From contig CM042157.1 in NCBI GenBank assembly GCA_023376005.1, positions 54,143,012 to 54,207,011 on the forward strand: a DNA stretch of 64,000 nt. The letters are read 5' to 3'. This document shows, in pieces, positions 41,421 through 52,180 of this stretch. Position 1 is the stretch's first letter. Each line of letters begins with the position of its first letter. The notes under the pieces are model-generated. The model saw only the letters and a list, made by a program, of their open reading frames with translations. It was not told where the DNA came from and did no database searches. Origin of the DNA: Doryteuthis pealeii (lineage: Eukaryota > Mollusca > Cephalopoda > Myopsida > Loliginidae). Both the position numbers and the translations under genes were made by a program.

Positions 41421-42069
41421 CTAGCCCCCCCCCTCCAGGTGGTATAAAATTTAACATTTGCCATGCTCTTTTGTAAAAAAAAAGTAAACATCTTAGAAAT
41501 CTTGAATTTAAAAAAATAATCGTCATAAAAAATAGTTTTCCAGTCAAAATTTAGATAGATATGTTTTCTTTCTAATAAAACCAAGTTTCTAACAGTTAAA
41601 TTCAAATTAATTCAAATATTTAAGGTTTTTCTTTTTTTTTTGATTATCGACTGTGATAAAACAAAATTTTACAACAGAACATTTTTTTTCATCATATAAT
41701 AAAATATAAAATTTAATGTAGAAGAACATTATGTGACTATTTCTTGTTTGTAAATAATTTTTCTTGTAAAAATGTTAGATAATTTTAAATATATATTAAA
41801 ATAAAACTATACATAATTCAATAATACAAGGCATGTTTTTATTAAAACCTTCTTTTAATAAATAATGTGGACCATTTAAAGTTGCATACTTAATTTATCA
41901 TTATTATTAATTTATTATTATTATGGTTATTTTTTATTCTATGTATTAAAGATTTTAACTATAAATTAGATACTAATTTTTTTACACAATTCCTGAAGGT
42001 ATTGTGACATAAGCAGTGATGTAGTTTCAGTTACAGATAGAAAAACACTGAATCCCCATTATATATAGA
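41421..42069 (-). mobile_element. Probable non-autonomous Helitron
   Basis: The minus-strand 5' end A|TCTATATATAATGGGGATTC begins at 42069 and shares its first 120 bp with the Helitrons at 17898 and 19131 (ACTGAAACTACATCACTGCT, TATGTCACAATACCTTCAGG). A CTAG followed by T lies at 41421-41424, preceded by a G/C run (CCACCTGGAGGGGGGGG) in place of a clean hairpin. The size of 649 bp fits the family. The 3' boundary is less certain than the 5' one. Confidence 0.5.
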
Positions 42070-42139
42070 TGTATTTTAATTAATAATTAGGATTTTTTCA
42101 ACATCGAATAGATTTTGTCTCAGATTCAAAGAAATGCTT

Positions 42140-42305
42140 TCTAAGAGTGGTAACTCCATATATTTTGTCAGTATCGCCGTGTTTCAGCATTTCATGCCTC
42201 TTCAGTATGGCTAGACACAACAACTACCTATGGCCAGGATTGAAATCCGACTGATTTTTGTCTGCCCGACTTCTTAATCTCTTGGCCATTTGACAGCTGC
42301 CATTA
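42140..42305 (-). mobile_element. SINE C copy 3
   Basis: The minus strand begins ATGGCCAAGAGATTAAGAAG (A-box-like, plus 42270-42290). It continues AAATCAGTCGGATTTCAATC (B box, 42237-42248), then CCATAGGTAGTTGTTGTGTC and TAGCCATACTGAAGAGGCAT. It has the best-preserved tRNA-like head of the three copies. Confidence 0.55.
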
Positions 42306-42465
42306 AGGGGTGGTGTTTAAACTATTAATTTACATACATTTGTTCATATATTTTACGATCACCAGTGAGATCCAGTCTGTAAACAGACGATCATTGCTTT
42401 ATATATGTTGCCAGTGAAAGTTGATATTTACGTCACCCCTAAAGAGCTCTACCGAGTTTAGGAGC
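42306..42465. other. Unassigned linker
   Basis: No feature recognised. Confidence 0.4.
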
Positions 42466-42504
<39 letters not shown>

Positions 42505-42512
42505 ATATATAA
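42466..42512. repeat. (TA)n microsatellite
   Basis: About 45 bp with one phase slip. Confidence 0.95.
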
Positions 42513-42549
42513 GTTAAGAGCAAGGAAATGAATCTGATGGTATAACTAT

Positions 42550-42675
42550 AGATAAATGGATATGAAAACACACAATGCTGTTAAAATGAAAATATTTTAT
42601 ATCATATTCATAATTAGCTATGAATATGATATAAAATATTTTCATTTTAACAGCATTGTGTGTTTTCATATCCAT

Positions 42676-42681
<6 letters not shown>
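42550..42681. repeat. Perfect 62-63-bp hairpin, 6-nt loop
   Basis: Left arm 42551-42612 (starts GATAAATGGATATGAAAACA) and right arm 42619-42680 are exact inverse complements separated by ATTAGC. The match extends one more pair outward. The right arm runs directly into (TC)n(TA)n. Confidence 0.95.

Positions 42682-42762
<81 letters not shown>
42681..42762. repeat. (TC)n(TA)n microsatellite
   Basis: About 33 bp TC then about 48 bp TA, starting at the last base of the hairpin. Confidence 0.97.
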
Positions 42763-42767
<5 letters not shown>

Positions 42768-42799
42768 TAATGGAGTTTCTATACTCACTATCGGAGCAT

Positions 42800-42881
42800 A
42801 TATAGATCTATATTAGGATAGCGTACACAGTCAACAGTGTTTGGTGACTGTCAGTTTCTTGCCTATGCAATCATCAGAGCA

Positions 42882-42885
<4 letters not shown>
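42800..42885 (+). repeat. Repeat W fragment
   Basis: TAGGATAGCGTACACAGTCA, ACAGTGTTTGGTGACTGTCA, GTTTCTTGCCTATGCAATCA and TCAGAGCAAG match the W right half, then pass into (TA)n. Confidence 0.65.

Positions 42886-42922
<37 letters not shown>
42886..42922. repeat. (TA)n microsatellite
   Basis: About 36 bp of TA. Confidence 0.95.
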
Positions 42923-42924
<2 letters not shown>

Positions 42925-44158
42925 CATTGATGCCCAGCATCTTTTTCTCAAACCCCAGCTAATTCTAATTCTTTTAATGAAATGAATTCTAATTATATGG
43001 CCACCACAAGTTGGAAGAGTAGAATGACATATTATCATTATCCAACATTGTTGACCAATTTTGAAAAAAGTATAAAAAACACAACATTTTGCAACCACAG
43101 GCAAATAATTGATTAAGTTGTGGCTTAGGTGGTATGAAAAAATTAAAGAATTTTATTTCAAGAACTAAAATTTAAAATGATGAAAAAAAAGGGAAGCTTA
43201 CTTTGAAGCCTGTAGCTTATCCATGGGCTTATGGATCTCAATTGTAAAGGGATGGGATTGTGTTATGGGAGAAGTTCAGTTTTTTTTAAAATTGCACCAC
43301 GCTCAAAATAAGCAAAAATTATAAAAATTGTAAAAATACTAAAATATCCAGATTTTGCTTCAAATCAAAAAAATAATTGATCAATTGACTTGATATTTTT
43401 TTTTCGTGGATGTCTAAAATGCTAGCAAAGAACGTGAGTAGCAAAAATAAAGTTGACAGGTGTTGGAAGGTGTGACATATTTAATGGTAATACAGAGATT
43501 TAGGGTTTTATTCCAGTTAAATCATAAATGATTGGTATCAGGTTCTGAGTCAATAAAGATAACACAATCCAGTTCAGCATTAAATCGAGAAAGGTCAAAG
43601 TTCCAAATAAGTAAATCCATCATTGACAAGATATTCCCTTTTCCTTGCAGGAAACATATTAAATGGCCCACATGAGTCAGGCTTTGTTTTTCATACTAAT
43701 TAGAAGATTCATTTTACCCAGAATGCAATGTCAATGGTTATTTATTTTAGTCAGGAAGTTGTTTATTTTTTATACCAAGAAGCTAATCCAAGAATAGGTT
43801 GTACTTTTTGGCTGTCAGAGGATTTTAAAGAGTGGTATATCCGAAAATTATCCAAATATTTTTAAAGTCACAGAATAAGAGCACTTATGCTAGTGTGCAT
43901 ATATTCAAATTGTTTTATACATTTAATCAATGTTAATTGTGTTAATGATTTTGATGAGTTAAAAAAATGCCCGTGACTGAAAGAGATGCTATAACACAAT
44001 CCTTGTAGATTCTTCTTTGATATATAATGAAAGAAACAATTTGTTATAATAATGTTTTTTTCTAAAATCAGAAAAGTGCTTAAATACTGGTGAGTAGAGC
44101 AAGATAAAACCTAAAATGAATAAATGATTACTCAGCTCTTTATGTGTCATCAGAAGAT

Positions 44159-44189
<31 letters not shown>

Positions 44190-44457
44190 ATATAGGAAAT
44201 TTATAGTCATGAGACTGACATGAGGAGGTGAGAAAAAATATTTATTTTAGTTCTATATATATAGTTTTCCTGAAGATCATTTTTGATGAAATCCAGTTAG
44301 TAAGCTTCAATTAGATATTCAGTTCTTTAAACTGTCTCTACATACATTTTGAGCACTTCTTTTAATATTCATTGTATTGTAAATCAATTTTCTTATTCCT
44401 TTTTTTACAAAGTCAGCATCACGACTTGTTTTTTTTCTTTATTTTTCCTTTCTTTTT

Positions 44458-44460
<3 letters not shown>
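42923..44460. other. AT-rich stretch with poly(T)
   Basis: T-run of about 23 bases at 44165-44187. No recognisable coding region in about 1.5 kb. Confidence 0.45.

Positions 44461-44500
<40 letters not shown>
44461..44500. repeat. (TA)n microsatellite
   Basis: About 40 bp of TA; a second short run at 44577-44594. Confidence 0.95.
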
Positions 44501-44501
<1 letters not shown>

Positions 44502-44594
44502 TTTAAAACTGATATTGAGTGTCTTAATCCAATATTAGTGTAGGTACTGTTGGTTTTAATCTTGCTTTCAGGTTATGTATATATATATATATAG

Positions 44595-45109
44595 TGTAAC
44601 ATTGTAAGAGAATGATACCAGTGTGTGAATAGATAAGTTATCCAAAAAAGGCCAGAAGAAATACTAATTGACAAAATTCAACATCTTGTTCAGTAGGCTA
44701 GGTGTTACAAGATATATTTGATCTTACAATCCAGACTGAGAACAATGGTTAACCAGGACTTGACATGGTCACCAGACTCAATCAGCCATCTAAAAGGTGG
44801 CCACCCACATTTGGTGGAAATGGGTGTTCTGTAAATCTACTTGAAGGAAGAATCTACCTTATATATTGTTATCTATTTCCACCTGGTTCCATGGACACAG
44901 AAACTGAATGGGGAGAATAAAGCAACAGAGGTCCTAATGTTTGAGTCATGTTTTTGTTTTTTATCAATTAACCATCTCTGACATAACAGTCATTGGTGAC
45001 TATGCTACACTTGGATGAAAGCCACATAAGAAATTTGTCTAAACAGTGAGAAACTTTTTGTTGCTGATAAGAGGAGCTCCCAATGTAGTTTGACTAATAA
45101 GAGGAGAGT
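44595..45109. other. Less AT-rich unassigned stretch, possible LTR-like
   Basis: GACACAGAAACTGAATGGGG followed by AGAATAAAGCAACAGAGGTC looks like an end-of-LTR segment with a polyadenylation signal. No paired LTR, primer-binding site or protein was found. GACTAATAAGAGGAGA near 45088 resembles the inverse of 54273-54290. Confidence 0.25.
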
Positions 45110-45335
45110 TCTTTTGGTTTGTATTCAGAGTTTTCTTTCTAGACGATTTGCCAAGATTAAAGAGCTCAATCTGCTACACTCATTACCCATAACTGGGGGT
45201 GGGGTGGGGTGAATAGTTGGATTCATACCTTTCCTAGCTCTATGTTAAATGCAAACAGCCCTGTTCAGGATTTGAACTAGAGTCACCATGTCCATTTCCT
45301 ATGACAATAACTGTTACATGACAAGCGCCTCCTAA
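45110..45335 (-). mobile_element. SINE B copy
   Basis: CTAGACGATTTGCCAAGATT, CATTACCCATAACTGG, TTCATACCTTTCCTAG, CAGGATTTGAACTAGAGTCA (B box inverse) and CAATAACTGTTACATGAC (A box inverse) on the minus strand. Confidence 0.7.
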
Positions 45336-45381
45336 GTATCTTCCCATTAAAAAACAGTTTATCTTGTTTTATGAAGTGTGT

Positions 45382-45412
45382 TCAAAAAGTATCAAGACTG
45401 GCTTTATAATAT
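45382..45412. mobile_element. mariner-like terminal sequence
   Basis: GTGTGTTCAAAAAGTATCAAGACTG is close to the terminal inverted repeat of one mariner group. A relative, GATGTCATGAAAAAGTATTG, lies at 55738. Confidence 0.4.
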
Positions 45413-45664
45413 TCTTTTTTTAAAAAAAATTAGCACTGACTTATCTAGACTGCATAGATATTTGAATAAGAAAAAGAAATGAAGAAATAAAACATTGATA
45501 AAACTGTTCAGAGTTTAGATGGGTGATCTCTTTGTGAACAGCAGGTAAGTAATCTGGGGCCTGTGGGACGAAATTAAGACAAGTTTTCTAAATAATAACT
45601 GTTCACTTGGTGTAAAGTGTCAGATTTTCCTACTTTTAATCCCAGACTCTAACCCTATATATAA
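45413..45664. other. Unassigned linker
   Basis: No feature recognised. Confidence 0.4.
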
Positions 45665-46030
45665 AAAATTGCACTTTTTATTTATTTTCATTTTGTGGTT
45701 TTTCTTCTCTTACAATTCTTTCTTTTTTTTTTCTTCATTTTCTTTTCCTATATTCTGTTCCTTTTCCTTCCTTTCCTTTTCTTTCTTTTTCTTGCTTCTT
45801 TCTTTTTCTTCCTTTCTTTCTTTTTCTTTCTTTCTTCTTTTTCACCTTTTTTTTCTTTTCTTCCATTCTTTCTTTTTCATTACCTTTTCCTTCTTCTCTG
45901 TCTTATTCCCTTGCTCTTTTTCCTATATCCTCTTTTGCTCCCTTCTTTTTATCTCCTCCTTCTACCCCTTTCCTTTCATTTCTACTTTTATGCATTCTTT
46001 TTATGTATCTCCTTCCAATTTCTTTTAAAC
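45665..46030 (-). repeat. 0.37-kb polypyrimidine (CTTT)-type tract
   Basis: The plus strand is nearly all C and T. Apparent Phe/Ser/Leu frames of about 120 codons in two frames are compositional. It mirrors the purine tract at 31549 on the other strand. Confidence 0.9.
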
Positions 46031-46050
46031 ATTATCATCATTGTAATAAC

Positions 46051-46096
46051 TGGGTATTAACCACCACCACCACCATCACCACCACCACCATCACTC
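46051..46096. repeat. (ACC)n microsatellite
   Basis: About 14 ACC or ATC units. Confidence 0.9.
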
Positions 46097-46944
46097 AAAA
46101 GTAGTAATAGTAGTAATAATAGTGGAAGCATCATAAATGTTCAGCCATATTTCTTCTGGATTATCAAATTAAGCTGTACAGCTTATCTGCCAGAAGTGGG
46201 ACTGTAATGCATCATCGAGAAAGAAGAAGAGAAAAAAGAAAATGAGAGAGAAGAGGTTAACCTTCCATTATAATATCTGCAGAACAAAATTTCAAGGCAA
46301 TAAAAAAAGAAACACTTTTCCTTACCTCCATCAAAATAACAAATAAAACAAAGTGAAAACATTAAAAAAAAAAAAAGAATTTGAGAAATTTTAGTAAAAG
46401 AACAGTTAGAACGCACACAATGTATCGATGTTAAAAAAATTTGGTGGAAAAACCCCCCCAAAGAATCATGTCTTGCAGAACCATTTTTTTTTTTTCAAGG
46501 AATATGTCTTTGTTGAAGCGGTAATGGCTGATTCCTTATAGGAATTAAAGGCTCATTTGATTTAGAAAAAGATGTGCAGAAGTCCATTAAATAGGACAGG
46601 TTTATTAAAGGTGCCAATCTGAAAAGTTCTGTATTGTGTTAAGTACCAAATACGTTGAGAAAATATCTGAATTCTGGTCTTCACCATCTATAAATGGTGT
46701 GCAGATATTTTGACGCTGAAATCTAAAAAAAAAAAAAATTTTTTTTAAATAATTTTTAGGAATTTATTGTCATATTTGAAATTTAAAAAAAATTATTGCA
46801 ATATTTAAAATCATTATTATTTATTTTAATTTTATTTTTTTGCTTATACATTTTTTAAGAGTTAAGTTTCCGTATATTGACTAAAAAGGAAGAATTAAAA
46901 GATAATCCAAATGTTTTAATTCTTGTATTCATTAACTCTTTTAA
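46097..46944. other. AT-rich stretch, nothing assigned
   Basis: Several homopolymer runs (46363-46376 A, 46483-46495 T). No gene seen. Confidence 0.45.
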
Positions 46945-46950
46945 TATCCT

Positions 46951-47010
46951 GAATATGACACTAAATTGCATCCAGTGGTAAGGTTCTGTTTTTAGAGTTT
47001 TGGGGTCTGT
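46951..47010 (+). repeat. Repeat T head scrap
   Basis: GAATATGACACTAAATTGCA, TCCAGTGGTAAGGTTCTG and TTTTGGGGTCTG match the head. Confidence 0.55.
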
Positions 47011-47014
47011 AGTT

Positions 47015-47770
47015 TGGTTTATTTAATGGCATATCAACAGTTTATGGGTTATTTAATACCTAAATTTGTTTCATTTGTAAATGTTTGATTATAATCATAA
47101 TTATTCTTACTTTCAACATTCCACTGCAATCATGTTTTAATATATACTATAATAATAATAATTTCTTTGCACACAGTTATGTGGTTTGGTTTACCTATCA
47201 ACCCTGTATGGGTTATTTAATGCCAAAATTTGACTCATTTCTAAATGTTTGATTTTAATCATAACTATTTCTATTTTCAACTTTTCATTGCAATCATTTT
47301 TTTAATTGCACTTTTTTCTATAATAATGATAATTATTATTATTTGCACACTGTTATATGGTTTCAAGTATTTGTATCTAGTACAAATAATTTGCACAGTT
47401 ATATGGTTTCAAGTGTTAGTGTCTAATACTGATAATTTATGAACAATAATATAATTTTAAGTAATCATTCTTATTTAATAATAATTTATTTGTTCACAGT
47501 TATATGATTTCAAGTCTTTCTATCCAATACTAATTATTTTTAAAACAGATCTGATTTGACCCATAGGATGTTAACAAGTACTACTACTCTGGGGCAAAGT
47601 GGACCTGTGAGTAATGGCAAGGAAAGAGTACTCCCTAGAACTGGAGCCTAACTACAGGATGCAGTTTAGTGTCATACCCAGGAAACCAGTTGGGGAGTGT
47701 TGCTATTACTACCAGGTCAACTTTGATCAATGTTAGAGTCCCATTTATGGATCAAATAAATCTGTTTGAG
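47015..47770 (-). repeat. Repeat T, minus copy with duplicated tail
   Basis: The only large minus-oriented copy. The inverse tail (TTTAATGGCATATCAACAGT, TGGGTTATTTAATACC) occurs twice, at about 47015 and 47190. Then come three or four core units (CACAGTTATATGGTTTCAAG, TGTCTAATACTGATAATT), and the inverse head (GACCCATAGGATGTTAACAA, GATGCAGTTTAGTGTCATAC). It confirms that the array lies between head and tail. Confidence 0.75.
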
Positions 47771-47854
47771 ATAATGATGTGTTTACCTGTTTAAAATGAT
47801 TGTGAAGACACATTTTTGTACCATATATAATTCAAAACCAAAACAGTTGAACTG

Positions 47855-47910
47855 GCTTTGGTATAAAATAACCCATCAATGGTTGACATGCCGTAAAACC
47901 AACTAATCCT
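47855..47910 (+). repeat. Repeat T tail scrap
   Basis: TATAAAATAACCCATCAATG followed by GTTGACATGCCGTAAAACCA. Confidence 0.55.
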
Positions 47911-48012
47911 TTTAATCTGTAAGTCTATTTTGGCTTGGAATTCTACTATACAATTTGTTTGATATTTTGGGTTCAGGATAGAAGATCACATCCAATGCTT
48001 AATACCATTATG

Positions 48013-48400
48013 CCCATAAATAAGTACATCCCTTCCAAATTTTTATAAAAGTTAATATCTTTGATTTAGTTGAATATTAACTTTTTACATAAAAAAATTT
48101 ATTTGAGTTGTACTTATTTACAGGTGATTCTCTAATACTTAATAATATCCATTTTGATTGTATAAAGTTCCAGTAGAAATGATAAAATCCTGCTATCTTG
48201 GGTTTAGAAGAAAATTAACTTTGTATATAACAAATTGTTAGGAGTGTACTTCTCTGTAGTGTGTAATACTTAATTATATCTGTTTTGATTGTATAATGTT
48301 CCATTAGAAAAGATAAAATCTGGGTAAATTGGGGTTTGAAGAAGATTGACTTTTTATATTAAGTATTGTTAGGGATGTACTTATTTATAGACAATATTGT
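48013..48400. mobile_element. Tc1-like MITE with internal repeats
   Basis: Inverted ends ATAAATAAGTACATCCCTTC (48017) and GGGATGTACTTATTTATAGA (48373) match over about 18 bp. GGGATGTACTTA.TT resembles Tc1-family termini. The interior is a roughly 135-bp degenerate direct repeat: AATACTTAATAATATCC, TTTTGATTGTATAAAGTTCC, AGTAGAAATGATAAAATC and GGGTTTAGAAGAAAATTAAC occur two to three times. No transposase frame. Confidence 0.6.
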
Positions 48401-49057
48401 ATATTGAACATTTACAATTTTTTACTGAAATGATGGGGAGATGTCTACACCCTTCATTGAAGTTTGAATTTATTTTTTGATTGATTTATTTATTCAGTTT
48501 TTTTTAATTTTTTATTTTCCTGAAAATTTTTTGGTCAAATTATTAAGGGTTAAAAAGAAAATAAATGAAATTCCTCAGAAGAGGATTTTTCACAGCACAA
48601 TTAGAATTAAAAGTTAGCTTGAATGACCAACCTGAAACTTTCTTTTTCTATTGCAAAAAGCTTTTAATCAGTAGAATAAAGGAAATATTGTTAATGAATG
48701 CCAATTCCTTCCTCCTAAGAATTATCGAATATTATTCCAAAGTAAATATATCTATTTTTCTTGTCCATTGTTTGAATTCTGAATTGGAAGATTTCTAATA
48801 ATTCTGTTTGTATCTAGGGGGCAGGGTTGGGCGAGATGTGAACTGGGATGTTTCCAAGTTGGGATAAACCAAACCTGTTTCTTAATCCTAATCTCTTAAT
48901 TCATCTTCAAAGCAAAAGCACCTTGGGATAAAAGAGGATTAGTTCCAATGGTAACCCACTAGTATGGGATGTCAGCAACCAGCATTATAAACCGAAATAA
49001 TTTTTATTTAAGATTCCAATGGATGACAAAGGATTTTCTAAGGTTATGTGATTATAT
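48401..49057. other. AT-rich stretch, nothing assigned
   Basis: A 77-codon plus-strand frame (48565-48798) has no recognisable motif. A G-rich patch lies at 48817-48840. Confidence 0.4.
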
Positions 49058-49233
49058 CCCATCATCATGTTGTGCTGATAGCACGGATTCTCTTGACTTT
49101 CTCTCACCATCTGTCCCTATGGGCCATTGCTCTTGGCAAGTTCTCTACCTGGCAGCTGTACAGAACTGATGAATATAAGTTTTTCTGGTTGGCCAATACT
49201 AGTATGTGTGTATGTATGTGTGTAGGAGTCCAT
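49058..49233 (-). pseudogene. LINE ORF2 3' end fragment
   Basis: The minus strand has the CATCAGTTCTGTACAGCTGC (QLCADTG counterpart), CCAAGAGCAATGGCCCATAG and GTGAGAGAAAGTCAAGAGAA segments and ends GCACAACATGATGATGGG. It matches the 3331 and 13894 copies. Confidence 0.65.
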
Positions 49234-50024
49234 AGGAGAGCATCATTATGAAGTACTACTTCCAGGATGAGGGTTGCTTATAGGCCATTATATATTTGCC
49301 AACAAAATTTTCCCAGTATCTTTTATCTGTATGATGGGATATTTCATAGTTCACTATCTGTTCACCTCAGAACTCATTCTATTCAAATAAAGTCCTATTA
49401 TCATTGTAATGTGAGTCCTTCTGCTCAATCATAATGAACTAACCATTAGCATCTTACAGTAGGATTGCAATATTGGGAGAACCACTGTGAGTGGTTTAAA
49501 GTAGGTAAAGAGTTAAACAAAGAAACCAAACCAAATTTAAATATTTCTATCTGTTGTATTACATCATGTGAAAAGTATAATATTAAACAAACAGAAAGAT
49601 CTTTATGCATTTTTATGAGTTACATACCAGCACAATTATGCATAACATTATTTTAAGTCAAGCAAAGTCTGAATATGTTTTATGCTTGATTTTTTTCTTT
49701 TATGTGTGAAATCAAAGGGTTAATTTATATCATGGTTGGATAATATCCTGACATTTTATTTTTTTAAATCATTAAAATTAATTGGATGTAATAATTTATT
49801 AATCATAGTTTATTTTTTTTTGGACATCATGCCACCAACAGGGTGTAGTAGAGAAACCGGTTAATACAAAAAGAGGCCTAGAGTTGGGTGCATTTGATGC
49901 GGTATGCACTCTTGAAATTAGAAGCCATTTCTAGCCAGAGTTATGTCCTCTTCATTAAATGTTTGAAGAGTCAACTTTGCCATTGTAGGTGGAGCTAACA
50001 AAATCTCTGTAGCAGTCATTGTAC
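49234..50024. other. AT-rich stretch, nothing assigned
   Basis: No confident feature. GGTGTAGTAGAGAAACCGGT near 49842 is a mildly GC-richer island. Confidence 0.4.
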
Positions 50025-50240
50025 TTATTTGCATAGGATTGGTACTGGTTGGATATTAGCCAATAGACAATGTAGGTTTGAGGTAACACAGATTTTCTCA
50101 GTTGAGAAGTGCTTATGACTTGCGGATAATGTGAAAGAGTGTTGGATATTCAGATTTGAGGATTGGCAGTACTGACATGTTTTTGGTATCATTACTTTCT
50201 TTTTGCCACATATGGGGCACCTATTGAGGTACAAACTCAC
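50025..50240 (-). other. Unrecognised 71-codon frame with paired CxxC
   Basis: The minus strand opens MSLYLNRCPICGKKK and contains CPICG, ten residues, CQYCQ, a spacing compatible with a small zinc ribbon. It then becomes Ser/Leu/His-rich with no further motif. No splice sites or neighbouring coding support were found. It could be a transposon scrap or chance. Confidence 0.2.
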
Positions 50241-50434
50241 TATTAATAATTTTCAAGACAAGCTTGTTAACCATCATATTAATAATGCAGTGCTCAAAAT
50301 TGGTTGATATATCAATGTCCAATCATTTTTTTGTACTCTGTATAAAATAGTAAGTTTTATTATCATATAATAACCAAGATTATCATACTTAAAAAAATCT
50401 ATAACTAGCTGAACTCTACTTAAAAAATGACATT

Positions 50435-50628
50435 GTGCCACCTCCTGTCCATGACAGGAATTCATCCGCCTTTCAGCTATGGGTAAATTGTAGGGCAGAC
50501 TGAATCCTTTAGCCTTAGTATAACAGCTTGTCTAGGAGACAAAAATTCTGAATTCAAATCAGCTTTACTCCACTTAAAATTGTCCTTATGCCACATCTTG
50601 CTTATGGCAGAGGAGTTGGGTAAATATG
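50435..50628 (+). mobile_element. SINE B copy, body and tail
   Basis: CTTTCAGCTATGGGTAAATT, GTAGGGCAGACTGAATCCTT, CTTGTCTAGGAGAC, ATTCTGAATTCAAATCAGCT, TTACTCCACTTAAAATTGTC and CACATCTTGCTTATGGCAGA. It ends GGGTAAATATGAG right at the mariner relic. Confidence 0.75.
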
Positions 50629-51118
50629 AGTGTCATTCAATGTTTAAGAGTAATTTTGTTATAAATGCCAAGTAATTTTTTTCCTCCATAAATATAAATG
50701 ACATTGCTTGCAATAATATTTGTTTTGAGGCTATTCAAAATGGCAGCAAATCAAACAGTGCTCTAGGCTTGAACAGACGTTTGTCATCCAATGTTTGGTA
50801 ATTGAGAAATGCAAACAATGTCAAATTTACAAAAAGAATGTGTGATATGTTCAGCAAAGCATGTTTTAGTCAAAGAAATTGGATGAACATGGGTTTACCA
50901 CTACAAAGTTGAGTAAAAAAAGACAGCCCATGGAGTGGAAACACAGTGACTCTCAGGTAAAGAAAAAGTTCTGGGTGCAGCAGTCAGTAAGTAAGTCATG
51001 CTGACAGTGTTCTGGGACATGAAAGTAACCATCACAATTGGTTTCCTTGAAAAAGGTGCAACCGTAAACAGTGCTTCCTACTGCCAACTCCTTTGGAAAT
51101 ATTCACCTTATTTATTGA
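50629..51118 (+). pseudogene. Internally deleted mariner element
   Basis: End sequences GTCATTCAATGTTTAAGAG (50631) and TATTTATTGAATGACCCTTG (51109) are near inverse repeats. Inside, the plus strand reads with frameshifts LDEHGFTTT, KKRQPMEWKHSDSQVKKKFW, VQQSV, VFWDMKVT and EKGATVNSASYCQLL. These equal the mariner block DE-x-WV-x-HY...QS-x-EWKH...PKK..VFWD..G...GATVN..YY-x-LL, with the second catalytic Asp in VFWD. The amino-terminal DNA-binding half and the last catalytic Asp region are missing. Inactive. Confidence 0.75.
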
Positions 51119-52146
51119 ATGACCCTTGTCTATAAATTAGGCATTTATAGCTTAATTCAGTCCTGTCTCTGCTAAAATAAAACTTAATGGAAGAGGGTGT
51201 CTTACATTTGTTAAAATGCTTCTTGATAGTTCTAAAGTTCTTTGCAGCCAGGAAACAAGAATCTGTCCATATTTCTCTTCCCAGATTCTGTGTGTTTCTG
51301 TTTGCATTGCCTTAAGATGTCTCAGAATTTGTTAGTGTTTACTTGCACTGTAAGCCAACGTGCACCATTTCTATGTCATGTACTTCTTCTTCTTCTTCTG
51401 TTCACAAGAGGAATTGAATCAACATCATTGGAGTCTTGGATTGATTAGCGACTTAATGGATAAAACTCCCCGACTAAAAAAAAAAAAAGAAAAAACAGAA
51501 AGAAAAAAGAGAGAGAGAGAGAGAAGAGAGAAAAGATGATTACTGAAATAAAAATCAACAAGGCTTTTGGGAATTTTACTTATTTGTAATAGATTTGAAT
51601 GCACTTGTTGGTTTGGGATGAGGATGCTGGGGATGTGGTCTACTCATTTTGGGGTGGAGATGTTAGTGTGGGATTGATGTACCAATTTGGAGTGGTGGTG
51701 GGGGGAGGAGATGCTGGTGGTGTTGTGGTACTGATTTTTTCTGAGAAACACATACATAAACCTGATAGGGAGAAAAGCCTGGAAAAAAATTTGTTAGAGA
51801 TTTATATTTGGAATAAATGTGGTTAGTTGGATACTCTTGCTGGTCTAGATGATGGTGGTGATGATGATGATTATGATGAAAAAGAGGAAGGAGAATTAAA
51901 ATGAATCAAAGAGACACTGATTAAATCCTTAATAAGGAATACGTAAGTTATAGAGATTATAATAATGAATAATAATCTATGTATAAAGCGGCTTATTCTG
52001 TCTGGAAATTTTGTAACTTTTTTCTTTTAATTCTTCAGTCATCTAAGGTGAATTGATAAATAAAAAGGTAAAAGATAAAGGAGTGATACCAGGTAAAAAC
52101 TAAATAATAATAGGTAAATGTTATAATAGTAGTCAAATCAAAGTTT
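51119..52146. other. Unassigned, with A/GA-rich patch and GT/GGT-rich frame
   Basis: A- and GA-rich at 51477-51533. The GGT/GAT-rich 51600-51880 segment gives a 75-codon Gly/Val frame without motifs, and (GATGAT)n near 51848-51880. No gene recognised. Confidence 0.4.
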
Positions 52147-52180
52147 TGTCATTCCAGCCAATTTCACTTAGGCTCTCCAT
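52147..52180. repeat. Short dispersed module
   Basis: GTCATTCCAGCCAATTTCAC then TTAGGCTC, as at 19976. Confidence 0.6.

Noticed and set aside
44595..45109. LTR retrotransposon
   Set aside because: Only one LTR-like segment with AATAAA; no partner LTR, primer-binding site or gag/pol.
45669..46060. Hydrophobic 119-121 codon frames
   Set aside because: Pyrimidine tract; Phe/Leu/Ser bias is automatic.
51599..51826. Gly/Val-rich secreted protein
   Set aside because: Composition follows a GGT/GAT-rich patch, with no signal peptide or splice context.
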